64,000 nt of DNA from Streptomyces sp. NBC_01445 (GTDB lineage: Bacteria; Actinomycetota; Actinomycetes; Streptomycetales; Streptomycetaceae). The stretch lies in contig NZ_CP109485.1 of the NCBI RefSeq assembly GCF_035918235.1, positions 7,975,001 through 8,039,000 of the forward strand, read 5' to 3'. The position numbers were made by a program, and so were the translations under genes. Of this stretch, positions 10,097-20,647 are shown piece after piece. The first letter of the stretch is position 1; every line of letters starts with the position of its first letter. The notes beneath the pieces were generated by a model. That model saw only the letters and a list, made by a program, of their open reading frames with translations, searched no databases and was not told the DNA's origin.

Positions 10097-11113
10097 TCAG
10101 GCCTGCTCGGCGCGGCGCGCCCGGTACGACATCCAGGCCGCGACCAGGGCACCCGACACGTTGTGCCACACGGAGAACACCGCCGCCGGGAGCGCCGCGA
10201 GCGGGCTGAAGTGGGCCGTGGCGAGCGACGCGGCGAGCCCCGAGTTCTGCATACCGACCTCGAACGCCATCGCGCGGGACGCGGGCGCCCCGAGGCGGGC
10301 GAGCTTTCCGGCGCCGTAACCGAGTGCGAGGCCGAGACCGTTGTGGAGGACGACGGCGAGCAGGACGAGCCCGGCCGCCGACTTGATCGCCGTCGCGCTG
10401 CCGGCGACGACCACGGCCACGATGACGGCGATCGTCAGCGCCGACAGCCAGGGCAGGAAGCCGAGCACCCGGTCGACGTACCGGCCGAGGACCAGGCGTA
10501 CGACGAGCCCCGCGACGACCGGCAGCAGCACGGTCTTGAGGATGTCCGTGACCATCGACCCCGCGTCCACGGGCAGGAACTCGCCCGCGAGGAGCAGGGT
10601 CAGCGGCGGTGTGACGAGCGGGGCGAGCACGGTCGAGACGGTGGCGACGGAGACGGACAGGGCCACGTCGCCGCGCGCCAGGTAGGTCACCACGTTGGAG
10701 GCCGTACCGCTGGGGGCGCAGCCCACGAGGATCACGCCCGCCGCCAGCTGGGGCGGCAGGTCGAGGGCGTTGGCTATCAGCCAGCCGAGCCCCGGCATGA
10801 TCACGTAGTGCGCGACGAGTCCGAGGCCGACGGCCCAGGGCCGCTTCGCGACGCCCTTGAAGTCGTGCGGGGTCATCGTGAGCCCCATGCAGAACATCAC
10901 CACACCCAGCAGGTACGGGACGTTCGTCTTCCAGCTCACGAAGGCGTCCGGCAGCGCGAGCCCGATACCGCCCGCCGCGAGCACGAGTACGGGGAACACG
11001 GTGACGGCCAGGCGGGCCGCGCGGTTGCCGGTGTCCGTCGGCCGGGTCTGCTGAGGGGTCAGTTGTTCGGTCTGCACCGGGCGATGCAACGCCGTCGGCC
11101 GGTGTGCCCGCAA
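10097..11113 (-). CDS. Bile acid:sodium symporter (BASS/SBF) family transporter
   Basis: The protein of up to 338 residues has nine to ten hydrophobic segments and family landmarks: FCMGLTMTPHDF, LVGCAPSGTASNVVTYLARGD (the crossing-over helix region with conserved polar residues), and FEVGMQNSGLAASLA. Members import organic anions, bile acids, pantoate or keto-acids with sodium across the cell membrane; the substrate here is unknown. The first codon is TTG 11113 without a clear ribosome binding site; GTG at 11077 is another possibility. It is convergent with argR across a terminator. Confidence 0.85.
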   Translation of the reverse strand: MRAHRPTALHRPVQTEQLTPQQTRPTDTGNRAARLAVTVFPVLVLAAGGIGLALPDAFVSWKTNVPYLLGVVMFCMGLTMTPHDFKGVAKRPWAVGLGLVAHYVIMPGLGWLIANALDLPPQLAAGVILVGCAPSGTASNVVTYLARGDVALSVSVATVSTVLAPLVTPPLTLLLAGEFLPVDAGSMVTDILKTVLLPVVAGLVVRLVLGRYVDRVLGFLPWLSALTIAVIVAVVVAGSATAIKSAAGLVLLAVVLHNGLGLALGYGAGKLARLGAPASRAMAFEVGMQNSGLAASLATAHFSPLAALPAAVFSVWHNVSGALVAAWMSYRARRAEQA

Positions 11114-11203
11114 CCCTGTCTCGTTATGTGGTCCCTACATCTTCATGGGATCGCCACACATTCGCCTTCACGGGTGGGCGCAATCAGTGGTGAAGGTGCC
11201 GCC

Positions 11204-11914
11204 TCAGTAGTTCGTGATCGCCGTCGGGCCGCTCGCCGTCCCGATCGCGATGTGCGGTCGCCGGCCGGGCTCGGCCCAGCGCAGGATCCGCCGCATCGCG
11301 TCCGCCGGGACCGACACGCACCCGGCCGTCGCCCCGCGCCCGTTCACGTGCAGGAAGATCCCCGCTCCGCGGCCGCGCACCGGCTTGTCGTAGTTGTAGG
11401 CGATGACGAAGGCGTGTGCGTACTGGGTCGCGTACGACACGAGGTGCTCGGACTCGGCGGCGCGGCAGTCGGCCGGGCGCGGCTCGGTCCAGCGGTTGTA
11501 GGACCGTGAGTCGTTGTCCTGGCACCACCACGAGTCCTGGTGCACGCGCCGGTAGGCGGTGGCCGTGCCGGTGGGCGCGGGCTCGATCCCGAAGGCGTAG
11601 GGCAGGCCGTACAGACCCGTGGGTGTCGTGTACGTGCCCTGCTTGCGCGAGCCCCCGTCGGCGAGGCCCTTCGACCCGAACCGCGCCGCCGCCGAACCAG
11701 CCGCGACCCACTTCCCGTCGCGCCGGTCCCACCAGGTGACGGTGCCTGTGGTGGAGCCCGTGCGCGCGGCCTGTGCGGTGACGAGCTGGGAGCCGCCGCC
11801 CGTGTCGGCCATCCGCGCGGGCAGCGGCGCGGGCCCGCCGGGCGGTGCAGCACCCAGGATCAGCAGGGCGGTCGTCGCGGCCAGGGAGGCGATGGTGACG
11901 GATCGTGAACGCAT
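11204..11914 (-). CDS. Secreted L,D-transpeptidase (YkuD-like) family protein
   Basis: The 236-residue protein has a short basic start (MRSRSVTIAS) and a hydrophobic, Ala-rich segment to about residue 23, giving a probable Sec signal peptide. The catalytic core is C-terminal: GIFLHVNGRGATAGCVSVP contains His189 and Cys199, the active pair of YkuD-type L,D-transpeptidases that make 3-3 peptidoglycan cross-links. The usual SHGC is changed to TAGC here, a form seen in actinomycete homologues of the YkuD-like L,D-transpeptidase group. It ends 4 bp before the start of its upstream neighbour's stop region and may be transcribed with it. Confidence 0.8.
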   Translation of the reverse strand: MRSRSVTIASLAATTALLILGAAPPGGPAPLPARMADTGGGSQLVTAQAARTGSTTGTVTWWDRRDGKWVAAGSAAARFGSKGLADGGSRKQGTYTTPTGLYGLPYAFGIEPAPTGTATAYRRVHQDSWWCQDNDSRSYNRWTEPRPADCRAAESEHLVSYATQYAHAFVIAYNYDKPVRGRGAGIFLHVNGRGATAGCVSVPADAMRRILRWAEPGRRPHIAIGTASGPTAITNY

Positions 11915-11917
11915 GTG

Positions 11918-12505
11918 TCAGACGGTAGTCGGAGGCAGTGGAAGCGGCAGCCCCGGAAGTCCGTCGATGCTGTGCTCGATGTGTTCCTTCTTCTTGAAGT
12001 ACTCGCTCAGGGAGGCGTCGTCCTCACGCGCGAAGCGCTTCCCGTGCAGATCGCGGTCCGCGTCGTACGACATGAAGGGGACCGCGTATCCGCAGCTGTC
12101 GCGGATGAGCTCGGCTGTGACGACGATGATCGCGCGCAGGCCGTGCCGGGTCGGGTCGATATGGGGGAAGTGTTCGAGCAGCTCCTTGAACCTGGCGTCG
12201 CCACGGAAGACGGGTTCGCCGTGGCCGTGCACCCGGACGATGTTCGGAGGGCCCTGGAAGGCGCACCACATGAGGGTGATGCGGCCGTTCTCGCGCAGGT
12301 GCGCGATGGTCTCGGCGGTGCTTCCGGCGAAGTCGAGATAGGCGACGGTCCGCTCGTCGAGCACGGCGAAGGATCCGGTCAGCCCCTTGGGGGAGAGGTT
12401 CACCGTGCCGCCTTCGGAGAGGGGAGCCGTCGCGGTGAAGAACATGGGCTGCGCCTCGATGAAGGTGCGCAGCCTGCCGTCTATGCGTTCGTAGGTCTTT
12501 CCCAT
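11918..12505 (-). CDS. Pyridoxamine 5'-phosphate oxidase-like flavoprotein
   Basis: This 195-residue protein has the split-barrel flavin-binding fold of the pyridoxamine oxidase superfamily: FFTATAPLSEGGTVNLSPKG (about 22-41), VAYLDFAGSTAETIAHLRENGRITLMW (the FMN-contacting strand and helix) and VRVHGHGEPVF. The tail carries KRFAREDDASLSEYFKKKE. Such proteins bind FMN, F420 or heme, and many reduce small molecules; the substrate is unknown. It lies divergently from argH, and their shared gap holds the argH promoter. Confidence 0.85.
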   Translation of the reverse strand: MGKTYERIDGRLRTFIEAQPMFFTATAPLSEGGTVNLSPKGLTGSFAVLDERTVAYLDFAGSTAETIAHLRENGRITLMWCAFQGPPNIVRVHGHGEPVFRGDARFKELLEHFPHIDPTRHGLRAIIVVTAELIRDSCGYAVPFMSYDADRDLHGKRFAREDDASLSEYFKKKEHIEHSIDGLPGLPLPLPPTTV

Positions 12506-12594
12506 GGTTCTGGATTATCGACCCGAGATCGTTCGCCTGTCTAAGAATTTCACGCGCGCGTCTCAGTCCGTGGAGCGCTCGATGCGGGGGTCGA

Positions 12595-12628
12595 TTGACG
12601 AATCATGCAGTCCAATGCATACTCATGC

Positions 12629-12630
<2 letters not shown>
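12595..12630 (+). promoter_or_regulatory. argH promoter with ArgR operator
   Basis: The -35 is TTGACG (12595-12600) and the -10 is CATACT (12618-12623) with a 17-bp spacer. TGCATACTCATGCAT at 12616-12630 covers the -10 and agrees with the box at argC as TGCATANNCRTGCAT. The predicted transcript starts near 12629-12630, at the first base of an ATG that begins a short ORF. ArgR binding here should exclude polymerase, giving coordinated repression of the two arginine loci. Confidence 0.7.
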
Positions 12631-14190
<1,560 letters not shown>

Positions 14191-14202
14191 CCTGCCTCTT
14201 GT

Positions 14203-14232
14203 GCGGCCCGGCCCTTCAGGGGGCCGGGCCGC
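14203..14232 (+). terminator. argH terminator
   Basis: A perfect 12-bp GC stem (GCGGCCCGGCCC at 14203-14214 with 14221-14232) and a 6-nt loop begin 13 bp after the argH stop. Confidence 0.85.
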
Positions 14233-14278
14233 GCTGCGTTGTCAGTGGCTCCCTCTAAAGTTTCCGGCAGTTGATCAA

Positions 14279-14297
14279 CACCGGCTCACAACCGGTG
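14279..14297. promoter_or_regulatory. Inverted repeat upstream of the DUF4132/MoxR operon
   Basis: CACCGG, seven bases, then CCGGTG form a perfect inverted repeat about 80 bp before the first gene of the operon, just downstream of an AT-richer stretch (CTCTAAAGTTT, 14253-14263). It could be an operator for this operon. No convincing -35 and -10 pair was found, so the role is only a suggestion. Confidence 0.35.
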
Positions 14298-14379
14298 CTC
14301 GTGACGCGTGCCTTCGGCGCGCGCCCACGACCGGTGGTCGACATCGGGGCACGGAAAATCGGCTGTCGGGGAGGCAGTG

Positions 14380-15237
14380 GTGGGGTGGATGCGCGCGGGT
14401 GACTATGAAGTCGCCCTGGACGACGGCGGCAAGGTCGTCTGCCGCAACGGCAAGGGGCGGCTCCTGAAGTCGGTGCCGCCGAAGATCGCCGACGAGCAGG
14501 CCGTCATCGGACTCCGGCAGCTCACCGAGTGGCTGGAGCGCCACGAGCGCGACTGCCGGGAGCGCGCCGAGCGCTGGATGACCCGCTCCCTTCCCGTACC
14601 GGCCGCGGTGCTCGCCGAGGTCTGGCCCGACCCGGCCTGGCGAGCGGCCCTGAAGGACCTGGTCGTCACCGGCGACGACGGCGAGGTCGCCGGGTTCCTG
14701 CGCGACGCCGACCCCGAGCGCGGCATCGGCCTCGTCGACCTCGACGGGGACACCGTGCGCATCCGCCCGCGGCAGATCAGCATTCCGCACCCGGTCCTCC
14801 TGGACGACCTCGGCGAACTGCGCGAGTTCGCCGTCGAGTTGGGGGTCGACCAGGGCGTCCAGCAGTTGTTCCGTGAGATCTGGACACGCGGCGCCGGCCG
14901 TGACCCGGCCGCGCAGGCCGTCGACGACTACGAGGGCGGCACGTTCAAGGAGCTCCGCTTCCTCGCCGGCCGCGCCACGTCCCTCGGCTACCGCGTGCGC
15001 GGCGGCCACGCCGTCCAGCCCGTGCTCGAGGCCGGGCGCACGGTGGAGGCACGGGTCTGGATCGGCGACTACGAGGGCTACGCCGAGACCGAGACCGGGC
15101 CGCTCACCTGGACCACCGAGGCCGGACAGGCTGTCGCCCTCGGTGAAGTCGGGCCGGTGGCCTGGTCGGAGGGCATGCGCATGGCCGCCGCCCTCTACGC
15201 GGGCCGCGAGCTCGAGGACGGGGAGCAGGCGGCGTGA
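14380..15237 (+). CDS. Stand-alone DUF4132 domain protein
   Basis: The 285-residue cytosolic protein looks like a DUF4132 domain: NGKGRLLKSVPPKIADEQAV near residue 18, then a long helical stretch LRQLTEWLERHERDCRERAERWM, PDPAWRAALKDLVV, DLDGDTVRIRPRQISIPHPVL, and QGVQQLFREIW. In E. coli the same domain ends YehI (MolR). Here it is a separate protein rather than the end of a giant chain. I chose GTG 14380 (five bases after GGGAGG); ATG 14308 upstream is possible but unsupported. The stop overlaps the next start as GTGA, so the two proteins are probably made together. Biochemical role unknown. Confidence 0.75.
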   Translation: MGWMRAGDYEVALDDGGKVVCRNGKGRLLKSVPPKIADEQAVIGLRQLTEWLERHERDCRERAERWMTRSLPVPAAVLAEVWPDPAWRAALKDLVVTGDDGEVAGFLRDADPERGIGLVDLDGDTVRIRPRQISIPHPVLLDDLGELREFAVELGVDQGVQQLFREIWTRGAGRDPAAQAVDDYEGGTFKELRFLAGRATSLGYRVRGGHAVQPVLEAGRTVEARVWIGDYEGYAETETGPLTWTTEAGQAVALGEVGPVAWSEGMRMAAALYAGRELEDGEQAA

Positions 15238-18200
15238 GCACGACGGTGAGCGGCGCGGGCGCGGGTCTGGGCGCGGGTTCGGGTGCGGCAGGCACGACCA
15301 GCACAGCGGATTCGGTGGGGCCCGTGGGTGCGGTGGGGCCAGTGGGGTCGGTGCGTTCGCTGAGCGAGGCGGCAGGGGAGCGGGGCGCGATGGGCACGGG
15401 TGACGGCACGGTGGACACGGGAGCGCTCCTGGAGGCGGGCGCCGTCCTGCTCCCGGGCGCACACCGCGGCGAGGACGCCGACGACCTGACGGCCCGCGCG
15501 TACACCCACCCCGTTCTTGAAGGGCGCACGGTCGTCCGCCTCGTGCCCGGCACGCTCGGCGACGCCGAGGACCTCGCCCTGGACTTCCTCGGGCTGCGGC
15601 GCGAGAGCGTCCGTGACGGGCTCGGCCAGGTGCGCCGCGAAACCCTCGGCTTCCCCGCCTGGGCCCTGGTGAACGACCCGGACAACGGGCACCACGCCCT
15701 CGCCCTCGTCAAGGACGTCGAGCGCCTCGCTCGCATGGCCAAGACCCGCGCGGGCGCCGCCAAGGACGGGTTCGAGGAGCTCGGCGAGCGCCTCGGCCGC
15801 TCCGTCCCGCACTTCCTGCCCACGTACTACGAGGAGGCGGGCCGCGCCTTCCTCCGGCACGAGAACACCACCTACGGGGCCGCCCTCTTCGGCAAGGCAC
15901 GTGAGGCCGAGCGCGTCCACAGCCTCGACGTGGACGAGCAGCGGCAGCGTGCGGTGTTCCTCGAATTCGCCTTCGCCGGGGCGCTCACCGTCAAGGCGCT
16001 CAAGGACCATGTACGGGACCTGACGCAGCGTCTGGCACCGCAGCCGGCCTGGGAGCAGTACCGCAGGCTCGTCGTCGAGCGGTGTGGTGCCGGGATGCCG
16101 CCTTACGCGGCCCTGCCGCAGGACGCCCGCAAGCTCATCAGGGCCGCGGGCCTTGACCGGGTCGAGGAGGAGTGCCGACTGCTCGCCGACCTCCTGGCCT
16201 CCCCGGCGGTCGTACGCGCACCCGGCACGTTCTGGACGGCGTACCGGCCCACCCTCCTGGTCCTCGCGGCGCAGGAACCGGCCGTCCGTAAGCGGCTCCT
16301 GGAGATCATGCCGACGGGGTACGGACACGACAACGGCTCCGAGGGCGACTGGCTGGAGCTGCTCGCCGAGACCGGCGCCGAACAGCTCCTCACCGACCCG
16401 GCCCCGGACGCGGCCGTCGACGCGGGGGACTGGCTGTCGCGCTGGTCCACCCACCTGAAGGGCGGCTGGCGCGGGGTGCGCCGCTCCCCGATGACGTACG
16501 ACCTGGTGGAGCGCATGGCGGCCCGCCTGCGTGCCGAGGGGCGGCCGGTCGACCTGTTCCGCGGGCGCGGCTGGCGCAACTGGGCCGACCTGGACCTCAT
16601 CGACGTGTGCCTCGCGTCGGGTGTCGCGGTGGCGGATCCCGCGCCCCGCACGGACGGCCACGGGATCGGCCTCGACGACTGGTTCGGCGGACCCGACACA
16701 GGCCGCAGCGATCTCGCCGCGGTGGCCGCCGACGCGCGGTTCAGGCCGCTGCTCAAGGAGGCGATCGGCGGCAACTCCCACCGCAGCGTGGGCAGTCGCA
16801 AGACCCTCGCTGTCGCCGAGCACCCGGTGCTCCGCCCGCTGCTGGCCGAATGGCTCACCGAACAGGCCGACGCGTTCACGGCGGCGGCGGGCCTGCCCGG
16901 CGCCCGCGCCTCGCTCCAGCGCCTCCGGCGCTTCCGGTCGGTCGCGGCGGACGTCGCGCCCGGGGCCGTCGCCCGCGTCCGCGCCCACGATCTCAGCGGC
17001 AACCTCGGCCGCACCCTGCGCGCGGGCATCGTCGACGAACTGGGCTGGCCCGCGCTCGAAGAGGCCATGGAACTGCTGGGGCCCGTACCCGAACAGCGCC
17101 ACGGCGACGGGCTCACTGTCCAGGAGGCCTGGCCCGCGCTGATCGTCGCCCACCGGGACAAGGCCGTCGTGGCGGGACCCGACGGCATCCTCCTCGAACA
17201 CGACCTGCGCATCCCCGGCAAGCCCGACCACTGGCGGCAGCCCGCCTTCCGCTTCGCCGGCGGTGAACTGCTCGTCACCTGGTGGCACGAGGGCAAGCAG
17301 CGCGCGTACTGGTCCTCGCGCCCCGCCGACGTCTTCCACCTCGGCGGCGAGTCCGCCATCCAGTGGCGCGCACACACCCTGGACGCCTCCCTGCCCCTGC
17401 CGGACGGCGGCCGCAGCACCGGCGCGCGCCCCCTGCACGCGGGCGACACCGCCCTGCCCAAGGAGCACCGGGTCAGCGGCGACGGCGTGAACCACTGGCG
17501 GCTGCGCACCACGAGCACGACCAGCACCTGGATCGAGTACGACCCCGCCACCGGCGCCACCGGCCGCGCCTCCCTGCCCCCGCTCCTCGCGGGCGCCGTG
17601 CGCGACGACGGCCGGCTGCGGCACGCCGACTGCCAGGTGCTGCCCCTCCAAGCGGGCCTGGAGAACAGCCCGCTGGGCACCGACGGCGCGGTCCTCGGCC
17701 GCTGGGTCCGCGGCGACGGCGCCCGGGACGGCGCGGAAGAGCGGCTGACTGCGGGCACGCCCGACGGCCGTGAGGTCGCGCTGCCCGCCCGCTTCACCAG
17801 CGGCCGCACCCCCGTGCCGCTCGGCGCGCTGCGCCTGCCCGGCGGAGCGGCGCCCGTACTCGCCCTCGACGGCAACGAGTTGGGTCTCTACGGGGACGGC
17901 GCCGGGCCCGCCGACGGATCGTTCGGCGACACCGTGATGTCCCGGGCGGGCGCGCAGTACGCGGCCGGCACGCCACTGGTCCCGCCGACATCGTTCTGGC
18001 ACGCCATGCGGGCCCGCGACGAGGACGGTTCCAGGGCGCTGCGCGCGTTCGCGGACGAGCAGGCCGCCGCACTGGCGGACGAGGCGGCGGCCGCGCTGGC
18101 GCGGCACCGGAGGAAGACCACGGGCGAGGCCGGGACGGCCCTCACGGACGAGCAGAGGAAGGCCGCGTCCGACCGGTTCGACCGCGACCTGCTCGCCGCG

Positions 18201-20444
18201 ACCGAGCGGGCCCTGCCCGCGATCGGGCACCCGTCGCTGCACGCGGGCGTCGGTGCCATCACGCTCGCCATGGTCCAACTCCGCGAATCCGTGGCCGAGT
18301 TCACCGATCCCCAGACGGTGGCCGCACGGCCCGTCGCGGCGCGCAGGCAGGAGATGTTCCACGACTTCTCGCCCAGCGACGGCGACGACCGGACCCTGCT
18401 GAGCGCGATCCGCGGTGTCCTCGGCCACACCGTCTTCGGCTACTGGAGCGCCGACACCTGGAGCACACTGCGCCAGATCAAGTCCGTCGGCCACCTCATC
18501 GCGGGCAAAGCCGCCGAAGGCACCCCGCTGCCCAGCGGACACGACCTCGCGACGCTCACCGGCGGCTGGACCACCGACGAACTCACCATCCCGAGCTGCA
18601 CGTCCACCTGGCTGCGCGTCCTCCAGCACCTGCCCGCACTGGCGTACCGCGCGACCGTCCCCGGCCTGGACGAAACCGACAGATCCGCGCTCCTGCACCT
18701 CCTGGACGCCGTCGCCGAAGGCGCCCTCACGGACCCGGGCCGTCACCTGCGCAGCGTCGAACTCGGCGAGAAGGGCGCCTACCGGCCGCGCCCCGGCCAG
18801 GTCCTGCGCCTGGGCGACCGTACCGTCGCGATCCTCGCGGCGGCCCGCAGGCGCGGCCACGACCACGAGGTGGACTGGCTGGCCCTGGACCACGACCCGT
18901 CGGGCGAGTTCGGGCCCGTCGCCCACTTCACGACCCGTGAGGCACAGCGGATCCCCGGCACGCTCACCGGCGAGCGGATAGCGTCACTCGCCGCCCTCGT
19001 ACGCGAGCGGGGCGCCACGCCCTGGCGCGCGGAGAACGCGAGCGCGCTGGCGGCGGCGCCCGGCTGCGGCCCCGTCCAGGCGGAGCTTCTCCTCGCCGGT
19101 CGACCCTCCGGCGTCCTCGCCGACGACGTCGGAACCGCCGAGTGCCAGGCCCGCTCCGGGCTCACCCGCACGCAGGTGGAGGCGGGCCACGACCGCCTGA
19201 CCGCGCTCACGTGGCAGGGCCGTGTCGATGTCGTCGCCGCGCTGCTCCCCGAGACCGCCGCCGACCTCTGGGAGACCGGGCCGGCCGTCGAGGCCGCCCG
19301 GGAGGTATGGACGAAGCGGTTCGGCGCCCTCGTACGCCTCCCCGAGGACGTGGAGATCTCGCTGAACGGGGTCTCCACCATCGGCAACGCCGAGGCCGTA
19401 CTCAACCCCCTGCACACTCCGTGGCTCAGCCGCACCACCGTCCAACGACTCGACACGGACGGCCGGTTGACGGGCGATGACCCCACCGCGGTACCGCACG
19501 TCAGGGACCTGGTGCCCGCCGTGTCCGCGCTCGGCGCGCTCGCGTACGGCCTGCCGTACGGGCATCCGCTGCGCGCCGCCCTGCCCGCCGCCCTCGACGC
19601 GCTGCGGACCCGGCTCGCCGATCCGGAGCTGCTGCTCCAGCTCGGCCTCGACTGGACCGAGAAGGGCGGCGCCACCGCGCCCGAGGTGCGCAAGGCGCAT
19701 GGGATGCCCGAGACGGGCGGCGCCGGAGCGGACGGACTGACGCGCGTGGGCGAGGCGTTCGTGGTCCACCCCTGGCACCAGCAGGAGGCCGTCCTCCTGC
19801 GCCCGGCCGCCCTCACCGGCCCCGACGACCCGGCGCTCGGCCTCATCGAAGGCCTGGCCGGATATCGCGCGGACGCCCCACTGCGGGCGATCAGGGCGGT
19901 ATTGGGGGAGGGGCTGCGCCGCGCGGTGTCCGCGGGCGTGCCGGGTGTGGACGGACAGGTGGGTGGACCGGAGCCGGACCTTGAGGGATATGCGCAGGAC
20001 CCCATGCGCGGTGTCCCCGGCCTGGTCACCGAGGTCGCCGAAACGCACGCCATCGGCGAGGACGCCGCCGCCCTCTACCTGCAACTGCTCGCCCTGCCCG
20101 ACCCGACCGACCGCAACAGCACGCGCTGGACCGGCTGGAAGCCCGCCCGCATGAAGCGGGCCCGCGCCGAACTCGCCGCGACCGCACTGGTGGTGGAGGC
20201 GAAGCGCGCCCGCGCGGGCCGCGGCCTGTTCCTGCCCGGCGCCTGGCTGGCACTCAAGGCGCCCGCACTGCCTGTCGAGTCCTGGAAGCAGGCCCTGTAC
20301 GACGTCCCGGGCAACACGGCGACGGTCCCGCTGCTCCCCGTCCAGGAACTGTTCACCCGCGCGTGGGAACGGGTGCGCGCCGGCGACGTCCCTGCCTTCG
20401 AAGAACTCACGACCCGCGCGACCCGGAAGGGGCGGCGCCGATGA
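15234..20444 (+). CDS. Giant uncharacterised protein (1736 aa) of the DUF4132/MoxR operon
   Basis: This 1736-residue protein has no signal peptide or membrane segment. Residues 1-60 are Gly/Ala/Val-rich low complexity; the rest is largely helical, with Leu/Ala-rich stretches resembling solenoid repeats. Landmarks include the helical PLLKEAIGGNSHRSVGSRK (about 505-523), strands WWHEGKQRAYWSSRPADVFHL, and FWHAMRARDEDGSRALRAFADEQ. The placement matches the large partner of YehI-type loci, and similar proteins are often labelled DNA-binding, but I see no recognised DNA-binding motif. The GTG start overlaps the preceding stop. It likely acts with the DUF4132 domain protein and the MoxR ATPase. Function not assigned. 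Confidence 0.6.
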   Translation: MSTTVSGAGAGLGAGSGAAGTTSTADSVGPVGAVGPVGSVRSLSEAAGERGAMGTGDGTVDTGALLEAGAVLLPGAHRGEDADDLTARAYTHPVLEGRTVVRLVPGTLGDAEDLALDFLGLRRESVRDGLGQVRRETLGFPAWALVNDPDNGHHALALVKDVERLARMAKTRAGAAKDGFEELGERLGRSVPHFLPTYYEEAGRAFLRHENTTYGAALFGKAREAERVHSLDVDEQRQRAVFLEFAFAGALTVKALKDHVRDLTQRLAPQPAWEQYRRLVVERCGAGMPPYAALPQDARKLIRAAGLDRVEEECRLLADLLASPAVVRAPGTFWTAYRPTLLVLAAQEPAVRKRLLEIMPTGYGHDNGSEGDWLELLAETGAEQLLTDPAPDAAVDAGDWLSRWSTHLKGGWRGVRRSPMTYDLVERMAARLRAEGRPVDLFRGRGWRNWADLDLIDVCLASGVAVADPAPRTDGHGIGLDDWFGGPDTGRSDLAAVAADARFRPLLKEAIGGNSHRSVGSRKTLAVAEHPVLRPLLAEWLTEQADAFTAAAGLPGARASLQRLRRFRSVAADVAPGAVARVRAHDLSGNLGRTLRAGIVDELGWPALEEAMELLGPVPEQRHGDGLTVQEAWPALIVAHRDKAVVAGPDGILLEHDLRIPGKPDHWRQPAFRFAGGELLVTWWHEGKQRAYWSSRPADVFHLGGESAIQWRAHTLDASLPLPDGGRSTGARPLHAGDTALPKEHRVSGDGVNHWRLRTTSTTSTWIEYDPATGATGRASLPPLLAGAVRDDGRLRHADCQVLPLQAGLENSPLGTDGAVLGRWVRGDGARDGAEERLTAGTPDGREVALPARFTSGRTPVPLGALRLPGGAAPVLALDGNELGLYGDGAGPADGSFGDTVMSRAGAQYAAGTPLVPPTSFWHAMRARDEDGSRALRAFADEQAAALADEAAAALARHRRKTTGEAGTALTDEQRKAASDRFDRDLLAATERALPAIGHPSLHAGVGAITLAMVQLRESVAEFTDPQTVAARPVAARRQEMFHDFSPSDGDDRTLLSAIRGVLGHTVFGYWSADTWSTLRQIKSVGHLIAGKAAEGTPLPSGHDLATLTGGWTTDELTIPSCTSTWLRVLQHLPALAYRATVPGLDETDRSALLHLLDAVAEGALTDPGRHLRSVELGEKGAYRPRPGQVLRLGDRTVAILAAARRRGHDHEVDWLALDHDPSGEFGPVAHFTTREAQRIPGTLTGERIASLAALVRERGATPWRAENASALAAAPGCGPVQAELLLAGRPSGVLADDVGTAECQARSGLTRTQVEAGHDRLTALTWQGRVDVVAALLPETAADLWETGPAVEAAREVWTKRFGALVRLPEDVEISLNGVSTIGNAEAVLNPLHTPWLSRTTVQRLDTDGRLTGDDPTAVPHVRDLVPAVSALGALAYGLPYGHPLRAALPAALDALRTRLADPELLLQLGLDWTEKGGATAPEVRKAHGMPETGGAGADGLTRVGEAFVVHPWHQQEAVLLRPAALTGPDDPALGLIEGLAGYRADAPLRAIRAVLGEGLRRAVSAGVPGVDGQVGGPEPDLEGYAQDPMRGVPGLVTEVAETHAIGEDAAALYLQLLALPDPTDRNSTRWTGWKPARMKRARAELAATALVVEAKRARAGRGLFLPGAWLALKAPALPVESWKQALYDVPGNTATVPLLPVQELFTRAWERVRAGDVPAFEELTTRATRKGRRR

Positions 20445-20647
20445 CGACCGGGGCCCGCCGAGTCACCTCGGCCATGCGCGGCCTGCCCCGTCGGGTCGCG
20501 CAACGGCCAACGGCGACGAGGGCCCGAGTCACCCCGGCGATGCCTGACATGCGCCGCCGGGTCGCGCAGCCGCCGATGACCACCACCACCGATTCCGTCC
20601 CGGCCGCGCAGTGCCGGGTCACGCAGCCGCGGGAGCGTCGCCGATGA
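20441..20647 (+). CDS. Small Arg-rich ORF between the giant protein and MoxR
   Basis: A 68-codon ORF begins with an ATG overlapping the preceding stop (ATGA at 20441) and ends overlapping the MoxR start in the same way (20644-20647). The predicted peptide is basic, with near-repeats LPRRVAQRP, MRRRVAQPP and AQCRVTQPR. The DNA holds degenerate copies of the MoxR start region (GCCGATGACCACCACCACCG resembles GCCGATGAGTACCACGACCG). It may be a real coupling peptide, or a slippage product that keeps ribosomes moving between the two genes. No homology is known. Confidence 0.4.
   Translation: MTTGARRVTSAMRGLPRRVAQRPTATRARVTPAMPDMRRRVAQPPMTTTTDSVPAAQCRVTQPRERRR

Noticed and set aside
15195..18926. 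A 1243-codon minus-strand open frame opposite the giant gene
   Set aside because: Low-complexity Arg/Gly/Ala antisense translation; the plus strand has overlapped starts and stops typical of the operon.
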